A stretch of 37,520 bases of DNA from Conexibacter sp. CPCC 205762 (GTDB lineage: Bacteria; Actinomycetota; Thermoleophilia; Solirubrobacterales; Solirubrobacteraceae): contig NZ_JAUTDN010000046.1 of NCBI RefSeq assembly GCF_030646155.1, positions 1 through 37,520 on the forward strand, given 5' to 3'. Positions 7,851-14,931 of the stretch are shown here, piece by piece; within the stretch, counting starts at the first letter, position 1, and each line of letters starts with the position of its first letter. The notes under the pieces were generated by a model. It did not search any database, was not told the DNA's origin, and saw nothing but the letters and a program-made list of their open reading frames with translations. The position numbers and the translations under genes are program-made.

Positions 7851-8449
7851 ATCCAGCCCTCCTCCCAGGCGATGCGGGCAGCGTCGGCGCGGGTCGGCGC
7901 GCCGAGCTTGGCCATCGCGCTGGAGGTGTAGTTGCGGACGGTGCCGGGGGCGAGGTGGGCGGCCGCGGCGATCGCGGAGGCGCTGAGGCCCTCGCGCACG
8001 AGCCGCAGCAGCTCCAGCTCGCGCTCGGTCAGCGGGCAGGCGTCCTCGGTCAGCGCGGTCGCGGCGATCTCCGGGTCGACGTAGCGGCCGCCGCCGTGGA
8101 CGTCGCGCAGGATCCGCGCGAGCCGGTCGGCCGGGGTCGTCTTCGGCACGAACGCGCGCACGCCGTTGGCGAGCGCGCGCCGCAGCACGCCGGGGCGCGC
8201 GTGACGGGTCAGCAGCACGATCGGCACCTGCCGCGCCAGCAGGATCCGGCGCGCCGCCTCGACGCCGTCGAAGACCGGCATCTCGAGGTCGAGCACGACC
8301 AGGTCGGGCTGGGACGCGGCCGCCAGCGCGACCGCGCGCTCGCCGTCGCCGGCCTGCGCGACGACCTCCAGGTCGTGCTCGAGCCCGAGCAGCGCCGCCA
8401 GCGCCTCGCGGATCAGGTCCTCGTCGTCGGCGAGCAGGATCCGGATCAC
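7847..8449 (-). CDS. NarL/DesR-type response regulator
   Basis: A 200-residue two-component regulator. The receiver domain (1-120) has the acidic pair DD at 8-9, phospho-acceptor D54 (VVLDLEMP), a Thr in LLTRH and the conserved Lys in FVPKTTP. The C-terminal LuxR helix-turn-helix (about 135-195: LTEREL, ASAIAAAAHLAPGTVRNYTSSAMAKLG) binds DNA. The GTG at 8449 begins 43 bases after the kinase stop. Its partner is the upstream histidine kinase. Likely targets are the GTGACAG repeats at 9716-9757 and the divergent ABC exporter, as in DesKR-like and drug-responsive exporter systems. The stop codon shares CTAG with the convergent gene. Confidence 0.92.
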   Translation of the reverse strand: MIRILLADDEDLIREALAALLGLEHDLEVVAQAGDGERAVALAAASQPDLVVLDLEMPVFDGVEAARRILLARQVPIVLLTRHARPGVLRRALANGVRAFVPKTTPADRLARILRDVHGGGRYVDPEIAATALTEDACPLTERELELLRLVREGLSASAIAAAAHLAPGTVRNYTSSAMAKLGAPTRADAARIAWEEGWI

Positions 8450-8513
8450 GCCGGCGCGCTCCCGGGGGAGAGGCGCGGCTCGCGGCGGCGGGTCACGCGG
8501 GCGCGCTCCCGGG
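8446..8513. repeat. 21-bp direct repeat copying the kinase gene 3' end
   Basis: Two 21-bp copies, 8446-8466 and 8493-8513, differ at one base and start 47 bases apart. One copy is the last six codons plus stop of the kinase gene (P-G-S-A-P-A-stop). The other lies immediately upstream of the response regulator and includes its GTG start. Confidence 0.8.
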
Positions 8514-9683
8514 CTGGGCCGGCGCCCGCCCCGTCAGCGAGAAGCCGCGCGGCTCGCGCGGGCGCGCGTCGAGACGGCCGCCGGCGGCCGCGAAGCGCTC
8601 GCGCAGGCCGTCGAGGCCGGCGCCGCGGCCGGCGCGGCCGGCGGTGCCGAGGGCCGCCGCGACGCCGTCGTCGTCCATCCGCACGACCAGCTCGCCGGCC
8701 TCGCGCACGATCGCGATCTGGCAGCGCTCGGCGTGCGAGTGGCGCAGCAGGTTGGTCGTGCCCTCGCGCACGAGCGAGCCGAACAGCGGCTCCAGCTCCG
8801 CCGGCACCGGCGCCGGCTCGCCCTCGATCGACGCCTCGACGCCGGCCGCGCGCAGGATCGCGACCGCGTTGGACAGCTCCTTCTCCAGCCTCACCTCGCG
8901 GTAGCCGTGGGCGATCGCGCGCGTCTCGGCGAGCGCCTCCAGCGCCAGCTGCTGAACCTCGGCGGCATGTCTGCGAGCGCCGTCGTCGTCGCTGCCGACG
9001 AGCCGCCGCGCCAGCTCGGCCTTCAGCGCGATCGTCTGCAGCTGGTGGCCCTGCACGTCGTGCAGGTCGGCGGCGAAGCGCAGCCGCTCGCGCAGCACCG
9101 CCACCTCGGCCTCGACTCTGCGGGCGTTGTCGACCTGCAGCGTCACGTCCCAGATCCACACCTGCGTCACCGTCAGGCCGCCGACGAAGGCGACGACGAA
9201 CATGCTCGCGGCGATCAGCGCCAGCGGCGCCTCGGTCGTCCAGCCGGCCAGCGCCGCCAGCGCGCCGACGACGCCGGTCACGACCGTCGCGCCGGCCAGC
9301 AGCAGCCAGCGGGTGCGCCGCTCCGCTCCGAGCGAGACGCCCGTCACGAGCACCGCGAACGGCAGCGCCCAGCTCGGCTGCAACTGCTCGGAGGTGCAGC
9401 CGATCGCGGCGAACAGGACGATCGCCAGCACCGCCGCGGCGATCGTGCGCGGCGGCGCCCAGGCGCGCGGCTCCATCCCGTCGGTGCCGACGAGCAGCAG
9501 CCGCGTCGCCTCCGCGCAGACGAACAGCAGCGCCGCCAGCGCCGGCACCACGACCGCCCACGGCAGCCCGCGCTGGGAGAGGTCGACCGCCGGCGCGAGC
9601 AGCGCGGTCAGCGCGACCAGCACCAGCGACCAGCGCGTGTAGGTGCGGACGCCGGCGATCCGGTCGGTGCGCGAAGCGGCCAT
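8493..9683 (-). CDS. DesK-like sensor histidine kinase
   Basis: A 396-residue kinase. Several hydrophobic helices fill residues about 15-185, followed by a short helical linker. The HisKA_3 dimerisation domain has RLRFAADLHDVQGHQ with the phospho-accepting His at about residue 208. The ATPase domain shows the N box (VREGTTNLLRHSHAE) and a G box (GRGAGLDGLRERFAAAGG). It autophosphorylates and passes phosphate to the adjacent response regulator. The sensor is membrane-embedded with little extracellular sequence, as in kinases that read membrane state or lipophilic compounds. The minus-strand promoter at 9693-9721 would give a leader of about three bases. Confidence 0.9.
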   Translation of the reverse strand: MAASRTDRIAGVRTYTRWSLVLVALTALLAPAVDLSQRGLPWAVVVPALAALLFVCAEATRLLLVGTDGMEPRAWAPPRTIAAAVLAIVLFAAIGCTSEQLQPSWALPFAVLVTGVSLGAERRTRWLLLAGATVVTGVVGALAALAGWTTEAPLALIAASMFVVAFVGGLTVTQVWIWDVTLQVDNARRVEAEVAVLRERLRFAADLHDVQGHQLQTIALKAELARRLVGSDDDGARRHAAEVQQLALEALAETRAIAHGYREVRLEKELSNAVAILRAAGVEASIEGEPAPVPAELEPLFGSLVREGTTNLLRHSHAERCQIAIVREAGELVVRMDDDGVAAALGTAGRAGRGAGLDGLRERFAAAGGRLDARPREPRGFSLTGRAPAQPGSAPA

Positions 9684-9692
9684 CTGACGCCC

Positions 9693-9721
9693 AATCTAGC
9701 CCCTGTCGTGCGCGTGTGACA
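9693..9721 (-). promoter_or_regulatory. Promoter of the two-component operon
   Basis: On the minus strand, TGTCAC (complement of 9716-9721) and TAGATT (complement of 9693-9698) are separated by 17 bases. The -10 lies about ten bases from the kinase ATG, implying an almost leaderless message. The -35 lies inside a GTGACAG repeat, suggesting autoregulation. Confidence 0.55.
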
Positions 9722-9758
9722 GGAACCGGTGACAGCTGTCACATCGGTTGGTGACAGC
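9716..9758. promoter_or_regulatory. Cluster of GTGACAG repeats, probable response-regulator operator
   Basis: GTGACAG occurs at 9716-9722, 9729-9735 and 9751-9757, with the inverse CTGTCAC at 9736-9742. The second copy and the inverse form a perfect 14-bp palindrome (9729-9742). The inverse and the third copy form 8-bp arms with an 8-bp spacer (9735-9758). The cluster lies between the two-component operon and the divergent ABC exporter, where a shared operator is expected. Confidence 0.7.
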
Positions 9759-9801
9759 CGGCCACTACCGGCGCCGGCCGCGGCCGAGGAGCATCGTGAC
9801 C

Positions 9802-10710
9802 ATGACCGAACTCGCCATCGAAGTGCACGATCTGCGCGTCGCCTACGGGGACCATGTCGCCGTCGACGGCGCCGACCTGACCGTCGCCCGCGGCGAGCTG
9901 GTCGCCCTGCTGGGCACCAACGGCGCGGGCAAGACGACGATGCTGGAGACGATCGAGGGCCACCGCCGCGCCGACGCCGGCAGCGTCCGCGTGCTCGGGC
10001 TCGACCCCGGCCGCGAGCGGCTGAGGCTGCTCGGCCGCGTCGGCGTGATGCTGCAGGAGAGCGGCTTCTCCGGCGAGCTGACGACGTGGGAGACGGCCGA
10101 CCTGTGGCGCTCGCTGCGCAGACGCGGCGGCGACGCCGACGCGGTGCTGGAGCGGCTGGAGCTGGCGCACCGGCGCGACGTGCCGGTCAAGCAGCTCTCC
10201 GGCGGCGAGCGGCGCCGGCTCGACCTCGCGATCGCGATCCTCGGCGAGCCCGAGGTGCTGTTCCTCGACGAGCCGACGACGGGCCTGGACCCGCAGTCGC
10301 GCCGCCGCACCTGGGAGGTCGTCGGCGGGCTGGTCGAGAACGGCACCGCGGTGCTGCTGACGACCCACTACCTGGAGGAGGCGGAGGCGCTCGCCAGCCG
10401 CATCGCGATCCTCGACAGAGGCCGGATCGCCCGCCGCGGCACGATGGCCGAGCTGGTCGCCGGGATCGCCGCGACGATCGTCTTCCAGCTGCCGGCCGGC
10501 GCGCCCGCGCTGCCGCCGCTGACGGCGCAGGTCACGACCGGCCACGGCGACGACGTCGTCGCCGAGACGACCGAGCCGCAGCAGGACCTGCGCACGCTGC
10601 TCGACTGGGCCGACGCGCACAGGCTGCGGCTGGCGCGCCTGCGGGTCCGCGACGGCTCGCTGGAGGACGTCTTCGAACGCGTCGCGCACGAGCAGGAGGT
10701 CGCAGCATGA
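9802..10710 (+). CDS. ABC transporter ATP-binding protein (ABC-2 / drug exporter type)
   Basis: A 302-residue ATPase. Walker A is GTNGAGKTT at about residues 38-46, the signature is QLSGGERRRLDLA, Walker B is EVLFLDEPTTGLD and the switch His is in LLTTHY. The C-terminal 80 residues form the extra domain seen in DrrA/CcmA-like exporter ATPases. The ATG at 9802 lies ten bases after GAGGAG (9786-9791); a GTG at 9796 is a possible alternative. The next gene, the permease, overlaps by ATGA. It powers export of an unidentified substrate, probably under control of the divergent two-component system. Confidence 0.92.
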   Translation: MTELAIEVHDLRVAYGDHVAVDGADLTVARGELVALLGTNGAGKTTMLETIEGHRRADAGSVRVLGLDPGRERLRLLGRVGVMLQESGFSGELTTWETADLWRSLRRRGGDADAVLERLELAHRRDVPVKQLSGGERRRLDLAIAILGEPEVLFLDEPTTGLDPQSRRRTWEVVGGLVENGTAVLLTTHYLEEAEALASRIAILDRGRIARRGTMAELVAGIAATIVFQLPAGAPALPPLTAQVTTGHGDDVVAETTEPQQDLRTLLDWADAHRLRLARLRVRDGSLEDVFERVAHEQEVAA

Positions 10711-11450
10711 CGGGACTGGACGCGATGACCGTGAGCGGGACGCTGGCGCTCGCCCGCAGCGAGCTGCGGCTGCTGTGGCGCAACCGCCTCGTCGCCGCGA
10801 CCGCGCTGCTGCTGCCGCCGCTGATGGCGCTCGGGCTGTCGCGCTCCAGCGACTCGTTCGGCGACGGCGGCTGGGGCGCCGTCGTCGGGCTGCAGATCCT
10901 GACGATGCTGATGTTCGCCGTCTACGCCGCCGCCACGACCGCGGTCGCCGCCCGCCGCGGCGAGCTGGTGCTGAAGCGGCTGCGCACGAGCGAGCTGCCC
11001 GAGTGGGCGGTGCTCGGTGGGATGCTGGCGCCGCTGGTCGGGCTGGCGGTCGTGCAGGCGCTGCTGTCGGCGGCGATGGTCGTCGCCTTCGGCGCGCCGA
11101 TGCCGCAGCGGCCGGAGCTGCTGCTGCTCGCCGTGCTCGGCGGGGCGCTGATGTGCTGCGCCGCCGCGCTGCTGACGACGCGCATCACCGCCTCCGCCGA
11201 GCAGGCGCAGGTGACGACGATGCCGCTCTTCTTCATCGCGCTCGCCGGCGCGATCTGGACGATCTCGGTCCCCTCCGACGAGGTCACGCCGCTGATGCTC
11301 GCGGTCCCCGGCAGCGCGATCGCCGAGCTGGCGCGGATCGCCTGGAACGGCGGCGGCGACCCGCTTCCGGCGATCGCGATGATCGTCGTCTGGACCGCCG
11401 TCGCGGGCGAGCTGGCGAAGCGGCTGTTCCGCTGGGAGCCGCGCGCCTAG
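10707..11450 (+). CDS. ABC-2 type transporter permease
   Basis: A 247-residue membrane protein starting at an ATG that overlaps the ATPase stop, with a strong ribosome site AGGAGGT (10694-10700). About six hydrophobic helices are visible, preceded by ARSELRLLWRNRLV, the cytoplasmic N-terminal helix typical of ABC-2 permeases. The element RRGELVLKRLRTSEL after the second helix is the coupling region of this family. Two copies would pair with two ATPase subunits in an exporter. It ends in a CTAG that also ends the convergent hydrolase gene. Confidence 0.9.
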   Translation: MTGLDAMTVSGTLALARSELRLLWRNRLVAATALLLPPLMALGLSRSSDSFGDGGWGAVVGLQILTMLMFAVYAAATTAVAARRGELVLKRLRTSELPEWAVLGGMLAPLVGLAVVQALLSAAMVVAFGAPMPQRPELLLLAVLGGALMCCAAALLTTRITASAEQAQVTTMPLFFIALAGAIWTISVPSDEVTPLMLAVPGSAIAELARIAWNGGGDPLPAIAMIVVWTAVAGELAKRLFRWEPRA

Positions 11451-12307
11451 GTCGCGGCCCAGAAGGAGAGCAGCTCCGCGGCGAGCCGCTCGGGCGCCTC
11501 CATCGCGACATAGTGGCCGACGCCGTCGAGCGTCACGGCGCGCACGCCGGCGGCGACCTGGCCCAGCGCGGCGGCGGTGAAGCCGCCGGAGCAGCCGCCG
11601 ACCGCCAGCGCCGGCAGCGCGAGCCGGCGCTGCGCGGCGAGCGCGCGGAACTCCTCGCCCTCGCTCAGCAGCGAGCGGTAGAGGCCGGCGGCGCCGCGGA
11701 AGCCGCCCTCGCGCGCGTAGCCGCGCGCCAGCTCGTCCAGGTCGGCCGCGTCGAAGGCGCCGGCGGTCGCCGTCAGCGACGGGATCGCGTAGTCGGCGAG
11801 GAAGGCGCGCTCGCGGCCGGCCAGCAGCAGCTCTGGGATCCCCGGTGCGGCCAGCACGCCGATGTGCCAGGCGCCGCCGTGGGTGACGTCGGCGAGCTGT
11901 TCGAGGCCGAAGCCCGGCAGGCCGCTCTCGATCAGCGTCAGGCTGCTGAGCAGCTCGGGACGGCTGGTGGCGAGGCGGTAGGCGGTCGGGCCGCTGACGT
12001 CCTGGGCGGTCAGGTGGACCGGGCCGAGCTTCAAGTGCTCGATCAGGGCGGCGAGGTCGGCGGCGGCGGTCGCGCTGTCGTGGTCGGGCGCGGCGAACGC
12101 GGAGTCGCCGAAGCCGCGCAGGTCGACGGCGACGACGCGGTGGCGCGCGGCCAGCAGCGGCAGCAGCTTGTGGAAGACCCACCAGCTCTCGGGGAAGCCG
12201 TGGACGAGCAGCACCGGCGGGCCGCTGGTGCCGGCGCTGACGTAGTGCAGCTCGGTGCCGTTGACGGCGGCGCGGTGGTGGGCGAAGGCGGCGGTCTCGG
12301 TGCGCAT
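11447..12307 (-). CDS. Alpha/beta hydrolase of the epoxide hydrolase type
   Basis: A 286-residue enzyme. The oxyanion motif HGFPESWWVFHKLLP and the nucleophile elbow AQDVSGPTA (Asp rather than Ser) match epoxide hydrolases and related dehalogenases. The catalytic His is in GHYVAMEAPE near the C-terminus. A cap region lies at about residues 135-215. The ATG at 12307 follows GAGGAG at a good distance. It is divergent from a MarR regulator with two palindromic operators between them, so it is probably induced by the compound that regulator senses. Hydrolysis of an epoxide or a related electrophile is likely; the exact substrate is unknown. Confidence 0.85.
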   Translation of the reverse strand: MRTETAAFAHHRAAVNGTELHYVSAGTSGPPVLLVHGFPESWWVFHKLLPLLAARHRVVAVDLRGFGDSAFAAPDHDSATAAADLAALIEHLKLGPVHLTAQDVSGPTAYRLATSRPELLSSLTLIESGLPGFGLEQLADVTHGGAWHIGVLAAPGIPELLLAGRERAFLADYAIPSLTATAGAFDAADLDELARGYAREGGFRGAAGLYRSLLSEGEEFRALAAQRRLALPALAVGGCSGGFTAAALGQVAAGVRAVTLDGVGHYVAMEAPERLAAELLSFWAAT

Positions 12308-12325
12308 CGCGGGGCTCCTCGGACG

Positions 12326-12348
12326 GTTCGACAACCAGGTTGTCGAAC
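12326..12348. promoter_or_regulatory. MarR operator 1, perfect 23-bp palindrome
   Basis: The 11-bp arms GTTCGACAACC (12326-12336) and GGTTGTCGAAC (12338-12348) flank a single central base at 12337. It lies just upstream of the hydrolase start and next to a minus-strand -10-like TATCGT (complement of 12349-12354), so binding would block hydrolase transcription. Confidence 0.82.
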
Positions 12349-12358
12349 ACGATAGCGG

Positions 12359-12383
12359 GTTTCGGCAACCCGGTTGTCGAAAC
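12359..12383. promoter_or_regulatory. MarR operator 2, 25-bp palindrome with one mismatch
   Basis: Arms of 12 bp (12359-12370 and 12372-12383) match except at one position. The core GGTTGTCGAA is the same as in operator 1, and the centres are 34 bases apart. It lies just upstream of a -10-like TACGAT (12389-12394) of the marR gene. Confidence 0.8.
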
Positions 12384-12402
12384 GCGTGTACGATCCCGTC
12401 GC

Positions 12403-12849
12403 ATGAGCGAGCGACGTGGAGCCGACCTCGCGCTGCTGCTGCTCGGCGGCTTCGAGGCGATGGTCGAGGAGGTCGTCGCCGAGCTGGAGCGGCGCGGCCA
12501 CCCGGGCGTGCGCGCCGCGCACGAGTTCGCGCTGCGCGCGATCGACGACGGCGCCGACAGCGCCGCCGAGCTGGGGCGGCGGCTGGAGGTCTCCAAGCAG
12601 GCGGCCGCGAAGACGATCGCGGCGCTGGAGCAGCTCGGCTACGTCGCGCGCGAGGACGACCCCGCCGACGCGCGCCGCAAGCGGCTGCGCGTGACCGACC
12701 GCGGCCATGAGATGACGGCGATCGGTCAGGCGCTGTTCGACGAGGTGCGCGAGCGCTGGGCGCGGCAGATCGGCCGCGCCGAGCTGGACGAGCTGCAGGC
12801 GCAGCTCGGCCGGCTGCTCACCACGCCGTCCAGCCGCCGTCGACCTTGA
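12403..12849 (+). CDS. MarR-family transcriptional regulator
   Basis: A 148-residue regulator with the winged helix-turn-helix at about residues 45-105: SAAELGRRLEVSKQAAAKTIAALEQLGYV is the recognition helix region and REDDPADARRKRLRVTDRG the wing with the conserved DxRxxR element. Flanking helices form the dimer. It probably represses itself and the divergent hydrolase through the two palindromes upstream. The ATG at 12403 is chosen because it follows TACGAT by eight bases, implying a leaderless transcript; there is no ribosome site. Its 3' end overlaps the opposing SDR gene by 32 bases. Confidence 0.92.
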   Translation: MSERRGADLALLLLGGFEAMVEEVVAELERRGHPGVRAAHEFALRAIDDGADSAAELGRRLEVSKQAAAKTIAALEQLGYVAREDDPADARRKRLRVTDRGHEMTAIGQALFDEVRERWARQIGRAELDELQAQLGRLLTTPSSRRRP

Positions 12850-13579
12850 GCACGTCGCCGGTCGTGCTGCCGGCGGCGTCGCAGGCGAGGTAGCGGACCG
12901 CGTGCGCGACCTCCTCGACGGTCGCGAAGCGGCGCGTCGGCAGGCGCCGTTCGAGCACCTCCTCGCGGAACTGCGGATCCTCCAGCCACGCTCTCGTCAT
13001 CGGCGTCTCGACGAACGTCGGCGCGACCGCGTTGACGCGCACGCCGTCAGGCGCCCACTCGACCGCGAGCGCCTTCGTCAGCCCCTCGACCGCGTGCTTG
13101 CTCGCGCAGTACGGCGCGCGGCCGGGGTAGCCGACGCTGCCCATCTGCGACGAGACCGTGACGATGCTGCCCGGCACGCCGCGCCGCAGCAGCGAGTCGC
13201 CGACGGCGCGGCAGGTGAGGAAGGTCGCGCGCACGTTGACGTCGAACAGCGCGTCCCACGCGGTCGTCGGGTAGTCGCGCGCCGGGCCGGGCGTGTTCGT
13301 GCCGGCGGCGGTGACGGCGATCCGCAGATCGCCGAGGTGCTCGGCGCGGCGCACGGCGGCGTTGACCTGCGCCTCCTCGGTGACGTCGGCGGGGTGGGCG
13401 TGCGCGACGCCACCGGCCGCGCGGACCTCGTCCACGAGCGTGTCGAGCTGGTCGCCGGAGCGGGCGACGCACAGCAGCTCGGCGCCGGCGGCCGCGAGGC
13501 CGAGCGCGATCCCGCGCCCGAGCCCGCGGCCGGCTCCGGTCACCAGCGCCAGCCGGCCCTCCAGCGACCAGGCGTCCAT
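12818..13579 (-). CDS. SDR-family dehydrogenase
   Basis: A 253-residue short-chain dehydrogenase/reductase. The dinucleotide motif TGAGRGLGRG lies at about residues 14-23, the AAG element is AAGTN, the catalytic Ser is in VTVSSQMG, the YxxxK is YCASK, and the tail TGDVLKVDGGWTAW is the typical end. It oxidises or reduces a hydroxyl group with NAD(P). The start codon overlaps the stop of the upstream histidinol-dehydrogenase-like gene (TGATG), so the two enzymes are made together and probably act on successive hydroxyls of one substrate. The control gene is the LacI regulator. The substrate is unknown. Confidence 0.9.
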   Translation of the reverse strand: MDAWSLEGRLALVTGAGRGLGRGIALGLAAAGAELLCVARSGDQLDTLVDEVRAAGGVAHAHPADVTEEAQVNAAVRRAEHLGDLRIAVTAAGTNTPGPARDYPTTAWDALFDVNVRATFLTCRAVGDSLLRRGVPGSIVTVSSQMGSVGYPGRAPYCASKHAVEGLTKALAVEWAPDGVRVNAVAPTFVETPMTRAWLEDPQFREEVLERRLPTRRFATVEEVAHAVRYLACDAAGSTTGDVLKVDGGWTAW

Positions 13580-14877
13580 CAGCGACGCAGCCGATCGAGC
13601 CGCATCGTCGCGGTCACGCCGTGGCCGAGCATCTGCTCCGCCTCGCAGATCGCCTCGATCGTCGGCGCGATCGCGCGCGTGCCGTCCTCCGTCAGCTGCT
13701 GCCAGGTGACGGTCTTGAGGAACTTGCCGACCCACAGGCCGCCGGTGTAGCGGGCGGCGCGCGAGGTGGGGAGGACGTGGTTGGTGCCGACGCCCTTGTC
13801 GCCGTAGGCGACGGTCGCCTCCTCGCCGAGGAACAGCGAGCCGTAGTTGCGCAGGCGCGCGCGGTAGTCGTCGAGCTTGTCGGGGTCGACCTGGATCTCG
13901 AGGTGCTCGTTGGCGTTCTCGTTCGCGAGCGCGATCGCCTCGTCGTCATCGGCGGCGATCGCGATCCAACCCAGCTCGCGCCACGCCTGGCCGGCGATCT
14001 CGGCCGTCGGCCAGGTCTTCAGCAGGTCCTCGATCTGGTCGGCGATCGCCTGCGCGACCTCCTCGCCGATCGCGATCGCGCCGGCGACCGAGGTCGGGCC
14101 GTGCTCGGCCTGGCCGAGCAGGTCGGCGGCGACGATGCGCGGGTCGGCGGTCGCGTCGGCGACGACGAGCACCTCGGTCGGGCCGGCGAGCAGGTCGATC
14201 CCGACGTGGCCGAACAGCTGGCGCTTGGCCTCGGCGACGTAGGCGTTGCCGGCGCCGACGAGCATGTCGACGGCGGGGATCGACGGGTCGGCGGTGCCGA
14301 AGGCGAGCGCGGCGAGCGCCTGCACGCCGCCGAGCGCGACGATCGCGTCGGCGCCGGAGGTGTGCATCGCGTACAGCATCGCCGGGTGGATGCCGCCGCT
14401 TCTCTGCGGCGGCGCGGTCGCGACGACGTTGTCGACGCCGGCCGCCTTCGCGACGATGATCGTCATGAAGGAGGAGGCGAGCATCGGGTAGCGGCCGCCG
14501 GGCACGTAGGCGCCGACCGACTCGATCGGGATGTGGCGCTGGCCGAGCACGATGCCGGGCAGCGGCTCGATCTGCATGTCGCTGAGCGTCGCCCGCTGCG
14601 CCTCGGCGAACGTGCGCACCTGTCTCTGCGCGATCGCGATGTGGCGCTTGAGGTCGTCGTCGAGCGCGTCGGCGGCAGCCGCGATGTCGGCCTCGCCGAC
14701 GACGAAGCTGTCCGGATCCCAGCCGTCCAGCTCGCGCGACCAGCGGCGGACGGCGTCGGCGCCGCCGGCCTCGAGGTCGGCAAGCATCTCCTCGACGCGG
14801 CGGCTGACCTCCAACGGCGCGCGGGTCGAGCGCGGGCCGGGCGTCTTCAGGTGACGAAGCTCTGAGGAAATCGACAT
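13579..14877 (-). CDS. Histidinol dehydrogenase-like enzyme, sulfopropanediol dehydrogenase (HpsN) type
   Basis: A 432-residue protein of the histidinol dehydrogenase fold with the zinc/catalytic elements GQAEHGP, ANEHLEIQ and a C-terminal His (MLGHG). Details match the catabolic HpsN branch better than biosynthetic HisD: RHLKTPG at the start, FAEAQRATLSD, YVPGGRYPMLAS, and especially GSLFLGEEATVAYGDK before GTNHVLPTS and TVTWQ. HpsN oxidises 2,3-dihydroxypropane-1-sulfonate to sulfolactate with NAD. No other his genes are near; the neighbours are an SDR enzyme and a LacI regulator, which suggests catabolism of a polyol-like compound. No sulfolactate lyase or transporter is in the window, so the sulfonate substrate is not proven. 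The ATG at 14877 starts almost exactly at the predicted transcription start. Confidence 0.82.
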   Translation of the reverse strand: MSISSELRHLKTPGPRSTRAPLEVSRRVEEMLADLEAGGADAVRRWSRELDGWDPDSFVVGEADIAAAADALDDDLKRHIAIAQRQVRTFAEAQRATLSDMQIEPLPGIVLGQRHIPIESVGAYVPGGRYPMLASSFMTIIVAKAAGVDNVVATAPPQRSGGIHPAMLYAMHTSGADAIVALGGVQALAALAFGTADPSIPAVDMLVGAGNAYVAEAKRQLFGHVGIDLLAGPTEVLVVADATADPRIVAADLLGQAEHGPTSVAGAIAIGEEVAQAIADQIEDLLKTWPTAEIAGQAWRELGWIAIAADDDEAIALANENANEHLEIQVDPDKLDDYRARLRNYGSLFLGEEATVAYGDKGVGTNHVLPTSRAARYTGGLWVGKFLKTVTWQQLTEDGTRAIAPTIEAICEAEQMLGHGVTATMRLDRLRR

Positions 14878-14883
14878 TGGCCG

Positions 14884-14912
14884 AGCATACATACGTATGC
14901 ACACGGCGTCTA
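14884..14912 (-). promoter_or_regulatory. Promoter of the HpsN-like/SDR operon with LacI operator
   Basis: On the minus strand, TAGACG (complement of 14907-14912) and TATGCT (complement of 14884-14889) are 17 bases apart, placing the transcript start at about the ATG at 14877 (leaderless). The spacer holds the palindrome CATACGTATG (14890-14899) with the central CG typical of LacI-family operators, within wider GCATAC/GTATGC arms (14885-14900). Binding of the divergent LacI protein would block this promoter. Confidence 0.7.
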
Positions 14913-14931
14913 GCGTAGGCTTCCGCATCCG

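Noticed and set aside
13579..14877. Calling this gene biosynthetic hisD
   Set aside because: Motifs match the HpsN branch and there are no other histidine biosynthesis genes nearby.
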